A stretch of DNA of 64,000 bases, taken from NCBI RefSeq assembly GCF_000971985.1, contig NZ_KQ040798.1, positions 124,001 through 188,000 on the forward strand, in the 5' to 3' direction. This DNA comes from Paenibacillus dauci (GTDB lineage: Bacteria; Bacillota; Bacilli; Paenibacillales; Paenibacillaceae). A program made the position numbers and the translations under genes. The notes beneath the pieces are model-generated. The model saw only the letters and a program-made list of their open reading frames with translations. It was not told the DNA's origin and searched no databases. Numbering within the stretch: the stretch's first letter is position 1; the number at the start of each line of letters is the position of its first letter. Of this stretch, positions 38,548 through 47,715 are shown in pieces.

Positions 38548-38708
38548 CATTTTTATCGGAGATTTTCTCGTTTCTATTTGTACTTTCTATCTATAGGAGC
38601 TTGTCTACTTGCTTGAATATAAACAGAGATTTACCAGGCTTCTGATTTGAATTTCAAGTCATTCAACGGGTATTTTCACATCTGTGTCTACACTCTGTGA
38701 CAAGCCGG

Positions 38709-38758
38709 TGACAGTTGTGTCAGTGCGTTGACTTTCGTTCCTATGCTATTGGTATAAT
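38709..38758 (+). promoter_or_regulatory. Dyad operator and promoter of the binding-protein gene
   Basis: TGACA-GTTG-TGTCA (38709-38722) is a perfect dyad, with related GTGACA and GTGTC copies just upstream. TTGACT (38728-38733) and TATAAT (38753-38758) follow with a long 19-bp spacer. No Fur box is recognised. Confidence 0.55.
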
Positions 38759-38848
38759 AAAGTTATTGGGTATTTTATAATAACAGGTAGATTGCCGACC
38801 TGCCACCATCACCATTCCAATATCCAAGCATACTCGGAAAAGAGGCGG

Positions 38849-39829
38849 ATGATTTTGAAATATTCAACAGCTTATATCAGAGCAGGACTGGTACTATCCC
38901 TGATCCTCGTTTTGTTGACAGCCTGTGGACAACCCAAAGAGACGCGGGCAGATATTTTTAACCCGAACGGTATTAAGGAAATGCCGGTCAGAGATTCATA
39001 CGGTAAGGTTAATGTACCGATCTCTGCCAAACGTATCGCAGTCACTAGCCAGTACGCGATGGACTACATGAATGCAATTGGCGCAGACATCTCGCTGGCA
39101 CCGAAGCCTGCAGCGGGCAACTATGTATTTCCTCCCTACACCAGTGAGGAGCAGCGTGACAAACTGACTGTAATTGAAGGTCAGAACGGCGAGCTGGATC
39201 TTAATGCTCTCGCTGCCGAGAAACCGGATCTGATCATTACCAATAACGGCGACCGTGCCACTTACGATGCACTTACCAAAATCGCTCCTACCGCCTATAT
39301 CGATCCGGCGCTGGACTGGCGTAACGAGCTGTACATGTACAGCACTTTCCTGGACCATGATACAGCAGCCAAGCAGTTTATGAATGCGTACCAACAAAAA
39401 TTCAACGGAGCCAAAAGCAAACTGGCACCTATTATCGGGACTTCTACCATCGCTGCGCTGAGTATGCAGGATAATCAGCTGAATCTGCACAATAATGTCA
39501 AAGACAGTGTAGGTGAAGTGCTGTATCAGGATCTGGCACTCAAAACACCACAGGGTATGACGACTGACAGCGAATCCTCTCCGGTTACGCTGCAGCAGCT
39601 GCAAACGATGAATCCGGATTATCTGTTGATCTCCACCGGTATAGAAGATGATACGATAGCGGCACTGAACAAGCGCATGACCGCTTCTCCTGAGGGTGCG
39701 ATCTGGAATCAGCTGACTGCCGTTCAGTCAGAACATGTCTATATTGTAGACAGTAGCTTCTTCAATGATACGCCGCTCGCCAAATCGTATGCGATCGACA
39801 CGATGGTGAAGCAATTATCCGACAAGTAA
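38849..39829 (+). CDS. Siderophore/metal-type ABC substrate-binding lipoprotein
   Basis: About 326-residue lipoprotein: hydrophobic signal with lipobox LLTACGQ (Cys near residue 25), then the two-lobed FecB/FhuD fold with RIAVTSQYAMDYMNAIGAD, ALAAEKPDLIIT, IAPTAYID and a C-terminal VQSEHVYIVDSSF. Such proteins deliver ferric siderophores or related ligands to an ABC importer; no permease or ATPase lies nearby, so it must use one encoded elsewhere. ATG 38849 is only 3 bp from GAGG; TTG 38855 (MKYSTAY...) has ideal spacing and may be the true start. Upstream dyad suggests specific regulation. Confidence 0.87.
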   Translation: MILKYSTAYIRAGLVLSLILVLLTACGQPKETRADIFNPNGIKEMPVRDSYGKVNVPISAKRIAVTSQYAMDYMNAIGADISLAPKPAAGNYVFPPYTSEEQRDKLTVIEGQNGELDLNALAAEKPDLIITNNGDRATYDALTKIAPTAYIDPALDWRNELYMYSTFLDHDTAAKQFMNAYQQKFNGAKSKLAPIIGTSTIAALSMQDNQLNLHNNVKDSVGEVLYQDLALKTPQGMTTDSESSPVTLQQLQTMNPDYLLISTGIEDDTIAALNKRMTASPEGAIWNQLTAVQSEHVYIVDSSFFNDTPLAKSYAIDTMVKQLSDK

Positions 39830-39851
39830 CTGTAATACATGCAAGAAAATC

Positions 39852-39919
39852 AAGGGCGCAAAATGAGATCTGCTGTATACCGGTTTGTATTCCGGATCTC
39901 CTTGCGTCCTTATTTTTTT
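39852..39919 (+). terminator. Terminator of the binding-protein gene
   Basis: AAGGGCGCA pairs TGCGTCCTT with GAGATC/GATCTC and CCGG/CCGG inside, then ATTTTTTTC. Confidence 0.75.
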
Positions 39920-40152
39920 CAGGTGATTACAGTCTGCTCCATTGTTTCTTTCAGAAAGCTTTTGTAGCGCCACTGGATAATCTTTAAAGCGTCAGTAGTA
40001 TAACCTATCCAATCAGCATATATTATTTTCAAAAAATGCTTGCATCCCCTTTCCAAAAAGCGTATACTCTTAATTACGGTGATTCGTTCACCACTTCCTG
40101 TCTGACATCTTAGAACACACAACATGAGGATCAGGAAGTTACATATTTTTTT
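39920..40152. other. Intergenic, tRNA-Leu promoter only
   Basis: No gene seen. A promoter TTGCAT (40040-40045) and TATACT (40063-40068), 17-bp spacer, faces tRNA-Leu. Confidence 0.65.
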
Positions 40153-40236
<84 letters not shown>

Positions 40237-40249
40237 TACCTTATCTATC

Positions 40250-40284
40250 AAGTCTGTTTCACTTCGGTGAAGCAGGCTTTTTTT
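40250..40284 (+). terminator. Terminator of tRNA-Leu
   Basis: AAGTCTGTTTCAC and GTGAAGCAGGCTT pair (with G-U pairs) around a TTCG tetraloop, followed by seven T residues. Confidence 0.9.
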
Positions 40285-40466
40285 GATGCTTTTATTGAAA
40301 TATGATTTTGATTTTGTATATCCCCTGCATTCATAGAGGATACCTGTATCTCCTGGTGCTGCTGTTCAGGGATTGATTTTTGCTTTTCGGCAATATCGGC
40401 AGCTTGCTGCTCTCTCCCATGCTACACTGGAGCTGGAGCAGTCATACCGGAACGGAGGTGTCTATT

Positions 40467-41207
40467 ATGTATAGAGTAGCGATTTGCGATGATTCCGATC
40501 AACAGCGCGAGCAGGTTCATCAGCTACTGACTACGCTGTCGGTTCGTACAGGTGTTGAATTTGTCATTGAGGAATTTGCTTCCGGGGAACTGCTGCTGCA
40601 GCATTACGAACAGGCACAGCCTTCTTTTCATGCCTGGATTCTGGATGTAGAGATGCCTGGTCGCAGTGGGATCGAAACGGCGCGCAAGCTGCGAGAATGG
40701 CAGCATATGGATGAACAGATTATATTCCTCACCAGCTATCCAGAATATATGGTCGACAGCTTTGATGTGATGACGTTTCAATATCTGATCAAGCCTGTGC
40801 AGCCTGAGCGATTTGATGAAGTAATTCTGTCTCTTTATCGCTACTGGGAGTCTCAGGAGCACAAATTGCTCGTGATCAAATCCCGCTATGATGAACTGGT
40901 TATCAAGCATGATGAACTAATCGCGATTGAAGCTGTCAAAAGTCTGACTTTCAAAAACAAACTGCATTTCATTACTGCTCAGGATACCTATGAGAGCAAA
41001 GGCGTGCTGGCTACTTACGCCTCTGCTCTCAAGGAACAAAATTTTCTGCAAATTCACCGCTCTGTTATTATCAATATGCGTCATGCCAAAAAGTTCGCCG
41101 GCAATCAGGTACTGATGTCCAATGGACTGGAGCTGCCAATCGGGCGCTCCCGGGTAAAGGAAGTCAAGGACGCCTGTACACGCTTTATGATTAAGGAGCT
41201 GAACTGA
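40467..41207 (+). CDS. LytTR-family response regulator
   Basis: 246-residue regulator. The receiver domain has the acidic pair in CDDSD (residues 8-9), phospho-acceptor Asp60 in ILDVEMPG, Thr in FLTSYPEY and Lys in LIKPV. Residues about 145-240 form a LytTR DNA-binding domain ending FLQIHRSVIINMRHAKKF and LPIGRSRVKEVK. Start 40467 is 6 bp from GGAGGTG. The partner histidine kinase gene begins 1 bp after the stop. The family often controls quorum-sensing, bacteriocin or cell-envelope genes; the target is not evident. Confidence 0.93.
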   Translation: MYRVAICDDSDQQREQVHQLLTTLSVRTGVEFVIEEFASGELLLQHYEQAQPSFHAWILDVEMPGRSGIETARKLREWQHMDEQIIFLTSYPEYMVDSFDVMTFQYLIKPVQPERFDEVILSLYRYWESQEHKLLVIKSRYDELVIKHDELIAIEAVKSLTFKNKLHFITAQDTYESKGVLATYASALKEQNFLQIHRSVIINMRHAKKFAGNQVLMSNGLELPIGRSRVKEVKDACTRFMIKELN

Positions 41208-41208
41208 G

Positions 41209-42507
41209 ATGCCGACGAATATAAGCTATATGCTGCTCGTTTTGCTATTTATCATTCCTACGTTGTTTTTGGGTCAGTTTTACTTTGATGCCGTACTGGG
41301 CAAAGTGAACCGTCGATCGAATCGATATGGATATATTATCGGATTTGTTATTTTGCACCTTGTGTATTATCTGGTAAATATGCCGTCGACCCTCTCTTCA
41401 ATTCTGGCTATAGTAATGATTCTCTGTATGGCACTATCCTACAAAGTGCAGCTGGGTACGATAATCGTGTTTACTTTTATCTATGTAGTCCTGCAGACCA
41501 TAATCAATTCCATGGGTGTCTATCTTTTTTTTGGTGGGGTCAATTATTCGATCGAAACGCCTTATGAGCTGATGCAAACTCATTACAATCGCTCAATCAA
41601 ACTGCTGCTATTCAGTTTCCTGGTGATGCTAATGGTCTCCCAGCTGATTCGGCTGATCAGTCGGCGGCGCAGCATCGTGTTGCAGCCGCGCTATTATTTG
41701 CTATTTCTGATTGTACCGCTGATCTCGATCTGGCAGATCAATGTGCTGTTTGCCTACAGTCAGAAAAATAGCTATTATGTAGTGTCCGTACTGGGGCTGT
41801 TGTTTCTGAATGTATTTGTTATTTATATGTTCGATATGCTGATGGAGCGGTTCCGGCTGCTCAATCAGAATGTTTATTTGCAGCAGCAGATGGATTATCA
41901 GGATGCCAATTATGAGAAAACGGTGCATACGTTCAAGGATATTAAGCGTGTTATTCACGATACGAACCAGCATCTGCTTTATATCGAAGAATGTATACGT
42001 CGCCAGGAGCCGGAAGCGGCGATCGAGCATATTCAGACGACGCTGAACCGGGTTGATCAGGCGTACCATCGCGTTAATACCGGCAATCTGGTAATTGATG
42101 CTCTTGTTAGCAATACGCTCAGTATTGGACAATCCAATGGCATACGGATCGATACCCGGCTGCGTCTGCACTCGCCGACTGTACGCATCGAACGCTATGA
42201 TCTGTGCGTCGTACTCGGCAATCTGCTGGATAATGCGATCGAAGCGAGCAAGCACATCCGATTGGCAGACGACCGATATATCTCTATCCAGATTCATTCC
42301 AATGAATCTACGTTGTATATCCACATTATCAATCACTCCAGTACACCGAATACGGACTGGAGCAGCAACAAGCCAGGTGATGGTTATCATGGATTAGGAC
42401 TGACTAACATCTCCCGTCTATGCGAGAAATATGGAGGTCATATGACGATCGAGAATCACAATAATCGGGTTGAAAATATGGTTGTACTACCCTTTTATGA
42501 AGAATGA
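41209..42507 (+). CDS. GHKL-type sensor histidine kinase
   Basis: 432-residue kinase with about six membrane spans (residues 5-215), a coiled dimerisation helix, the phospho-His near 250 in KRVIHDTNQHLL and a C-terminal GHKL ATPase domain with N-box LGNLLDNAIEAS and G-box GYHGLGLTNI. This is the AgrC/NatK-like class that pairs with LytTR regulators. AAGGAG lies inside the end of the regulator gene, 10 bp before the start, so the two are coupled. No peptide-signal gene is seen next to it. Signal unknown. Confidence 0.93.
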   Translation: MPTNISYMLLVLLFIIPTLFLGQFYFDAVLGKVNRRSNRYGYIIGFVILHLVYYLVNMPSTLSSILAIVMILCMALSYKVQLGTIIVFTFIYVVLQTIINSMGVYLFFGGVNYSIETPYELMQTHYNRSIKLLLFSFLVMLMVSQLIRLISRRRSIVLQPRYYLLFLIVPLISIWQINVLFAYSQKNSYYVVSVLGLLFLNVFVIYMFDMLMERFRLLNQNVYLQQQMDYQDANYEKTVHTFKDIKRVIHDTNQHLLYIEECIRRQEPEAAIEHIQTTLNRVDQAYHRVNTGNLVIDALVSNTLSIGQSNGIRIDTRLRLHSPTVRIERYDLCVVLGNLLDNAIEASKHIRLADDRYISIQIHSNESTLYIHIINHSSTPNTDWSSNKPGDGYHGLGLTNISRLCEKYGGHMTIENHNNRVENMVVLPFYEE

Positions 42508-42555
42508 TTCCAATAAGGATAGAGATGGACAGATCAATAATAAGCTGTACCTTTT

Positions 42556-42587
42556 AATGAACTGGCGATGATGCCGGTTCATTTTTG
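42556..42587 (+). terminator. Terminator of the two-component operon
   Basis: AATGAAC-GGC pairs with GCC-GTTCATT around GATGAT, followed by TTTTTGC. Confidence 0.85.
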
Positions 42588-42709
42588 CTATTCAGGGATA
42601 AAGATATTCGTTTCAGCCCATTTTCGGTCTATTGATTCCAATCTGCGGTATGCTTCAGTTGTGTACAGATGAGATGACATCTGACTACCTATCGAAAGGA
42701 CTGAATAGA

Positions 42710-44818
42710 ATGAATACAATGAACAAAGTCAGCAAATGTCTGCTGAGTATCGTGATCGTTACTTCGGCCTTACTGCCAACCGGCAGTATCTCTGCTGCTG
42801 AACAAACCAAAACCCAAACAGCAGCTGCTGCCAAGCCGCAGACTGTAACTGCCGCTACTTCCTCCCGGGCTCAACAGCTGGCCCAAGTGTTGTTGGACAA
42901 ATACGGCGTGACCGGGGTGCAGTATGCCGTAATGGATCATGGCAAAATTGTTCTCTCCGGCAGTGCAGGAACATCGGGTCGCAAAGGCAACAGCAAGATT
43001 GGTAAAAATGATATGTTCGGTATCGGTTCTACAAGCAAAATGTATGTAACAGCGGCAACAATGATGCTGGCCGATGAAGGCAAAATCGATATTGATCGTC
43101 CGCTGACCGACTATTTGCCTGAATTCAAAATGAAGGATGAACGATACAAACAGATTACACCGCGTATTCTGATGAATCACTCTTCCGGACTGTATGGCAG
43201 TCACTATGGCAACTCTATCCTGTTCAATGACAATAATACATTCAATCGCGACAATCTACTGCCTGCGCTGCAAAATGAAACTTTGAAAGCTGATCCGGGT
43301 GCCTTCTCTGTGTATTCCAATGACAGCTTCCAGCTGCTTGAACTCATGGTCGCCAAAGTAAGTGGCAAAAGCTATCCGCAGTTTATCCAGGAGCGGATCA
43401 CCAAGCCGCTGCAGCTGAAGTCGACACTGACACCGCTGGATCAGTTTGACCGGAGTCGTCTGGTGAAAACGTATTTCCCTACCTTGACCGACAAGGCTTT
43501 GCCGGTAGAAAATACCAATATTATCGGTACCGGCGGCGTCTACTCTACCGCAGAAGATGTAGTCAAATTTGCCGAAGTACTTACCGGACACCGTCCGGAT
43601 CTGCTGTCCACTGCTTCGACCAATGCAATGACCCGTCCCGAATACCGCAGCGGCATGTGGGTATCCGAGACAAGCAATATTTTCAACTACGGACTGGGTT
43701 GGGATTCTGTACAGCTGTCTCCATTTGACCGTTACGGATTAAAAGCTGTATCCAAAGGCGGCGATACACTTATGTATCATGCCAGTCTGATCAGTGTACC
43801 GGAGCAGCGGCTCAGTATGGCTGTATTAACGTCCGGCGGTTCCTCCATGTACAATGAAGCGGTAGCTAGTGAAGTGATGCTGCGCGTATTGAAAGATAAA
43901 GGCACAATTAAACGTATTCTGCCAGATCAGCAGTTCCCGGCAGCTGCTAAAGTCGCTATGCCAGCTGATATGAAAAAGTATAACGGCACCTATGGCGTCG
44001 TCGGTGAGACATTTGACGTTAATATCCGTAATGGCAAATTCAAACTAGCTACACAGATGTCCGGCATGATTCCGGCACAGCAGTATATCTATGCAGGTAA
44101 AGGCAAATTCCGTAGTGAAGATGGCTCTGCTCTCGCCAGCTTTGAACGCCAGAAAAATGGCCGCACGTATCTGAAGCTGAATGCATATCTCAATATACCT
44201 GAGCTGGAGCAATCCCAGATGGCTCTGTATGTCGGACAAAAGCTGGACAAACAGTCTCTCCCTTCTGCTGTCAAAAAGACATGGCAGCAGCGTAATGGCA
44301 AAAGCTATTATAATATTGACGAAAAAATCAACTCGGCATTCTACCTGATTCCGACAGAAATCAGCAAAACGATCCAGGCAGACACTCAACTGGGTTATGC
44401 ACTGGGTACGAAAATTGTAGATGCAAACAAGAGTGTGAATATTATGCAGATTCCGGTTATGTCCGGACGTGATACATTTGATCTGAATTTCTCCCGTCAG
44501 GGCAAAACAGAATATCTGCAGATCAACGGACAATCCTTTATTAGTGAAGATGGCTTATCTACTCTCTCAGCGTCCTCTTCCCTGAAAATCCCGGCAGATC
44601 ATCATGCTACATGGATGAAGTTGGGCAAAAAAACGGCTGGACAGAAAATAAATGTAACTCTTCCGAAAGGTGCAGGTTTTGTCGTCTATGATGACAAAGG
44701 ACAAATCACGTATTCTTCTATCGTTAACGGTGGCCACAGCACTAAACTGCCACAAAGCGGTATGATCGTATTCGGCGGCAAAGCAGGAGACCACTTCAAG
44801 CTATCGCTGAACCGCTAA
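42710..44818 (+). CDS. Secreted serine hydrolase, beta-lactamase/PBP4* family
   Basis: 702 residues with a Sec signal peptide (hydrophobic to about SISAAEQ, residue 25). The class C beta-lactamase-like domain shows Ser107-x-x-Lys110 in GIGSTSKM, Tyr202-Ser-Asn in VYSNDSF and a KGG triad before YHAS. The C-terminal 250 residues are beta-rich and poorly characterised, with lipocalin-like segments (KKYNGTYGVVGETF). It probably acts outside the cell as a D-aminopeptidase, esterase or peptidoglycan-related hydrolase. Start 42710 follows AAAGGA; an ATG three codons on is possible. Downstream of, but separated by a terminator from, the two-component genes. Confidence 0.9.
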   Translation: MNTMNKVSKCLLSIVIVTSALLPTGSISAAEQTKTQTAAAAKPQTVTAATSSRAQQLAQVLLDKYGVTGVQYAVMDHGKIVLSGSAGTSGRKGNSKIGKNDMFGIGSTSKMYVTAATMMLADEGKIDIDRPLTDYLPEFKMKDERYKQITPRILMNHSSGLYGSHYGNSILFNDNNTFNRDNLLPALQNETLKADPGAFSVYSNDSFQLLELMVAKVSGKSYPQFIQERITKPLQLKSTLTPLDQFDRSRLVKTYFPTLTDKALPVENTNIIGTGGVYSTAEDVVKFAEVLTGHRPDLLSTASTNAMTRPEYRSGMWVSETSNIFNYGLGWDSVQLSPFDRYGLKAVSKGGDTLMYHASLISVPEQRLSMAVLTSGGSSMYNEAVASEVMLRVLKDKGTIKRILPDQQFPAAAKVAMPADMKKYNGTYGVVGETFDVNIRNGKFKLATQMSGMIPAQQYIYAGKGKFRSEDGSALASFERQKNGRTYLKLNAYLNIPELEQSQMALYVGQKLDKQSLPSAVKKTWQQRNGKSYYNIDEKINSAFYLIPTEISKTIQADTQLGYALGTKIVDANKSVNIMQIPVMSGRDTFDLNFSRQGKTEYLQINGQSFISEDGLSTLSASSSLKIPADHHATWMKLGKKTAGQKINVTLPKGAGFVVYDDKGQITYSSIVNGGHSTKLPQSGMIVFGGKAGDHFKLSLNR

Positions 44819-44920
44819 ATCATTGGTACGTCTGGAACAGATTGATGCAGAAATCATGCTTTACCGTTCCATAGAAATAAAGGCTCGATAACGTCTGTAA
44901 TCGGAATCCTGCTTTAACTA

Positions 44921-44982
44921 AATAAACCGTATTTCTGCCGCTCTCCTTCCCCAGATGTATGCAGCAGAAATGCGGTTTTATT
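44921..44982 (+). terminator. Terminator of the serine hydrolase gene
   Basis: AATAAACCG-ATTTCTGC pairs with GCAGAAAT-CGGTTTTATT. Confidence 0.75.
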
Positions 44983-44994
44983 CTGACCTTATAC

Positions 44995-45052
44995 AAAAAA
45001 GCATCACTGCTTCCTGTCTCCCTTGCTGGAGACTCCAAGCGGTGATGCTTTC
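44995..45052 (-). terminator. Terminator of the polA-nrdR gene run
   Basis: On the minus strand GCATCACCGCTTGGAG pairs with a near-complement ending GCAGTGATGC, followed by six T residues, 40 bp after the nrdR stop. Confidence 0.8.
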
Positions 45053-45091
45053 TTTTACTGTTTTTTCGATACGGCAAACCGTATGTCCAAA

Positions 45092-45622
45092 TTACTGATC
45101 TTCGCGTTCGCGATCATGCTGTGACAGAATAGATTCCTGCTTGATCGAATGCTTTTTGTCCTGTTTGGAATCGTCATTCAGCAGTCCTTCCAGCTCTTTC
45201 ATGAACATGCTGATATCCTTGAACTGACGGTATACTGAGGCAAAGCGCACATAAGCCACTTCATCAACAGGATACAGCTGTTCCATCACCAGTTCCCCTA
45301 CAGCACGACTTTCTACCTCGGCCAGGGCTGTTGCATACAGACTCTTCTCAACCTCTGATACAATCGCGTCCAGCTGGTCAACCGATACCGGGCGTTTCTC
45401 ACAGGCACGAATCAGACCGCGCAGCAATTTGTCCCTGCTGAACTCTTCACGACTGCCGTCTTTTTTGATGACGATAAGCGGAGTAACCTCCACCATCTCG
45501 AATGTGGTAAAGCGGCGGCTACAGCTCTCGCATTCCCGCCTGCGACGGATCGACTTGTTATCATTGGCTGGACGGGAATCCAGCACTTTTGTTCCGTTAT
45601 GACCACAATAAGGACATTTCAT
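45092..45622 (-). CDS. nrdR: NrdR, repressor of ribonucleotide reductase genes
   Basis: Zinc-ribbon/ATP-cone repressor of nrd operons. Zinc ligands are Cys3, Cys6, Cys31 and Cys34 ([19 protein letters not shown]), followed by an ATP-cone (about 46-136) that senses ATP/dATP. It is 176 residues, about 20 longer than usual because of a charged tail ([12 protein letters not shown]...). ATG 45622 gives the invariant MKCPYC start; a GTG four codons earlier overlaps the ribosome site. Last gene of the run from polA. Confidence 0.97.
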   Translation of the reverse strand: MKCPYCGHNGTKVLDSRPANDNKSIRRRRECESCSRRFTTFEMVEVTPLIVIKKDGSREEFSRDKLLRGLIRACEKRPVSVDQLDAIVSEVEKSLYATALAEVESRAVGELVMEQLYPVDEVAYVRFASVYRQFKDISMFMKELEGLLNDDSKQDKKHSIKQESILSQHDREREDQ

Positions 45623-45668
45623 TTCCAGTGTCACCTTCCTTTCCCTCTATGCCGTTTATTCCATCTAT

Positions 45669-46244
45669 TCAGAAGGCGTCATATAATTTGGTATATTGCT
45701 TATAATAATATAATACACGTTGCACATAATGTCTTGTCTCGCCATAGGGAATGTCCTTGGCATGCTCCAATGTACCATCCCACTGGCCGCTGCTGATCCA
45801 GCTTTTCACTTTACTCGGGCCAGCATTATAGGCTGCGATCACCGCAATCTCATTGCCACCGAACTGCTGCATCAGATTGCCCAGATACCAGGTACCAATC
45901 TCGATATTCGGATCGACATCATGTTTGACCGTATCCATGGATACATTGTTCAGATGTGCTTTGTCCATCACCCACTGAGCCGTATCCGGCATCAGCTGCA
46001 TGACGCCAAGAGCACCTTTTTTGGATTCCTTACTAGGCTGGAAATTCGTCTCTACCCGGATAATGGAAGCAATCAGAAATGGATCGACCTGATATGCCGA
46101 AGCATGGGCACGAATTTCATTCTTGTATTCGATCGGATAGATCCATGCCAGCCAGCGGGTATTGAACAATACCAATACCAATACAACCAAAAACAGCGGC
46201 AGCAGAATCCGTTTACGGATCAGTTGATGTTTGAGGTGGTTCAT
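45669..46244 (-). CDS. Membrane-anchored lytic transglycosylase (SLT domain)
   Basis: 191 residues with an N-terminal membrane span (about 12-32) and an external Slt70-type domain: catalytic Glu in IIRVETNFQPS, GALGVMQLMP and AAYNAGPSKV are the three SLT motifs. It cleaves peptidoglycan glycan strands, giving anhydro-muramyl ends. The start overlaps the coaE stop (ATGA) and GAGG precedes it. Same gene order (coaE then this SLT, then nrdR) occurs in Bacillus (YtaG/YtcF-type neighbourhood), though the match of names is not certain. Confidence 0.92.
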   Translation of the reverse strand: MNHLKHQLIRKRILLPLFLVVLVLVLFNTRWLAWIYPIEYKNEIRAHASAYQVDPFLIASIIRVETNFQPSKESKKGALGVMQLMPDTAQWVMDKAHLNNVSMDTVKHDVDPNIEIGTWYLGNLMQQFGGNEIAVIAAYNAGPSKVKSWISSGQWDGTLEHAKDIPYGETRHYVQRVLYYYKQYTKLYDAF

Positions 46245-46837
46245 GACAGGCCTCTATTCACCCAGAATTGCTGCAGCTGCTGCTGTGTCTGTTCCAGTGT
46301 ACCGCTGTTATCGATCACAATATCCGCTATCCGTTTTTTCTCCTCGATATCCATCTGTGCAGCAAGCCGTTTCTCTGCCTGCTCCGCTGTTAATCCATCC
46401 CTCTGCATCAGCCGCTGCAGCTGTACCTCACGTGGTACATATACGACCATAATTTCGTCGAACTGGTAAGCATCCTTTGCTTCAAGCAGCAAAGGAATAT
46501 CCGCAATGACCAACCGCTGCGGATCGGCTGCTTCCAGCTCAGCTACACGGCTGTGAATCAGAGCACGGATCGCCGGATGCGTAATGCCTTCCAGCGCCTG
46601 TCGTTCCTCGGGATGAGTGAAAATATGCTCGCCCAGCTGCTTACGGTTCAGTGTACCGTCCACATTCAGCATATGTGCTCCAAAGCGCTCTCTGACCTGC
46701 TGCAGTACCGGGTGACCAGGCATCATGATTTCCCGTGCGATCAGATCCGCATCGACCAGTGCAGCTCCATGCTGTACCAGCCAGGCGGAGACTGTACTTT
46801 TCCCCGTAGCGATTCCTCCGGTTAATCCAATATTCAT
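46241..46837 (-). CDS. coaE: Dephospho-CoA kinase
   Basis: 198-residue kinase for the last step of coenzyme A synthesis. P-loop GLTGGIATGKST at residues 4-15, DADLIAREI substrate-binding segment, and the lid RDGLTAEQAEKRLAAQ are all standard. It starts 9 bp after mutM and overlaps the SLT gene by 4 bp. Confidence 0.97.
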   Translation of the reverse strand: MNIGLTGGIATGKSTVSAWLVQHGAALVDADLIAREIMMPGHPVLQQVRERFGAHMLNVDGTLNRKQLGEHIFTHPEERQALEGITHPAIRALIHSRVAELEAADPQRLVIADIPLLLEAKDAYQFDEIMVVYVPREVQLQRLMQRDGLTAEQAEKRLAAQMDIEEKKRIADIVIDNSGTLEQTQQQLQQFWVNRGLS

Positions 46838-46846
46838 GCTGTCACC

Positions 46847-47692
46847 TCAATGTTTCTGTCGTATCGGAAGAGGCTGGCAGACCGGACAGAAGTGTGTACC
46901 CCTGCCGCCTACTACCGTCTTCTCAATCAACGTCCCGCATTCATAGCAGGGCTGTGCTTTGCGTCCATAGATGCGCAGACTATGCTGGAACATGCCCATT
47001 TCACCCTGGCCATTCACATAGGATTTGATGGATGATCCACCTGCTGCTACAGCATCGGTCAATGTCGAGACAATAGCTTCATGCAGACGAATCAGCTGCT
47101 CTTCGCTCAGATCGCCGGCGATTCGCTCGGGATGGATACCGGCACGGAATAAGGCCTCGTCCACATAGATATTTCCGATTCCTACCACGTACGCCTGATT
47201 AAGCAGTACCGGCTTGATCATCGTCTTGCGCTTGCCGATTACCCGGATAAATTGCTCTGTTGTAAATTCCGGATCTAGTGGCTCCTGGCCGAGCTGCATC
47301 AGCGGTTTGGATTCCAGATCTTCACCTGTTTTGAACAGATGCATGGTTCCAAATTGGCGTACATCCTTGTATCTCAGTTCTGTACCATCAGTAAAATGGA
47401 AAATGACATGGGTATGTTTTTCCACCGGTTCATTCTGTTCATATACACCATAGCGTCCTTCCATCCGCAAATGGGATACCATGACAAGTCCGTCCATAAC
47501 AATTCGCAAAAATTTGCCGCGCCGTTCTACGGTTTCTATGGTATGTCCCTGCAGTTCCAGTGCAAACTGCTGTGGGTCATCCGGGCGCTGGATAATGCGT
47601 GGCAGCGATACGGTAACCCGTTCAATTTGTTTGCCGGTGACCAGGGTGTTAAGAGTGCGTCTGACTGTTTCTACTTCCGGCAATTCCGGCAT
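46847..47692 (-). CDS. mutM: Formamidopyrimidine-DNA glycosylase
   Basis: DNA repair glycosylase/AP-lyase that excises 8-oxoguanine. The mature N-terminal Pro2 and Glu3 (MPELPEVET) are catalytic; a C-terminal zinc finger has CYECG and FCPVC. Start 47692 is fixed by this motif; the three extra upstream codons (MNH) are not part of the enzyme. 23 bp after polA, as in Bacillus. Confidence 0.97.
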   Translation of the reverse strand: MPELPEVETVRRTLNTLVTGKQIERVTVSLPRIIQRPDDPQQFALELQGHTIETVERRGKFLRIVMDGLVMVSHLRMEGRYGVYEQNEPVEKHTHVIFHFTDGTELRYKDVRQFGTMHLFKTGEDLESKPLMQLGQEPLDPEFTTEQFIRVIGKRKTMIKPVLLNQAYVVGIGNIYVDEALFRAGIHPERIAGDLSEEQLIRLHEAIVSTLTDAVAAGGSSIKSYVNGQGEMGMFQHSLRIYGRKAQPCYECGTLIEKTVVGGRGTHFCPVCQPLPIRQKH

Positions 47693-47715
47693 ATGATTCA
47701 CCTATCCTTTATATA

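Larger units (their letters stand above)
38490..38848. other. Intergenic region between tRNA-Ala and the binding protein
   Basis: No credible gene. It holds the tRNA promoter (38519-38547, minus) and the dyad and promoter of the binding-protein gene (38709-38758, plus). The remainder is AT-rich. Confidence 0.6.

Noticed and set aside
38792-38848. Upstream extension of the binding protein encoding a His-rich start (CHHHH)
   Set aside because: There is no ribosome site for it and it would precede a normal lipoprotein signal peptide; it is untranslated DNA.
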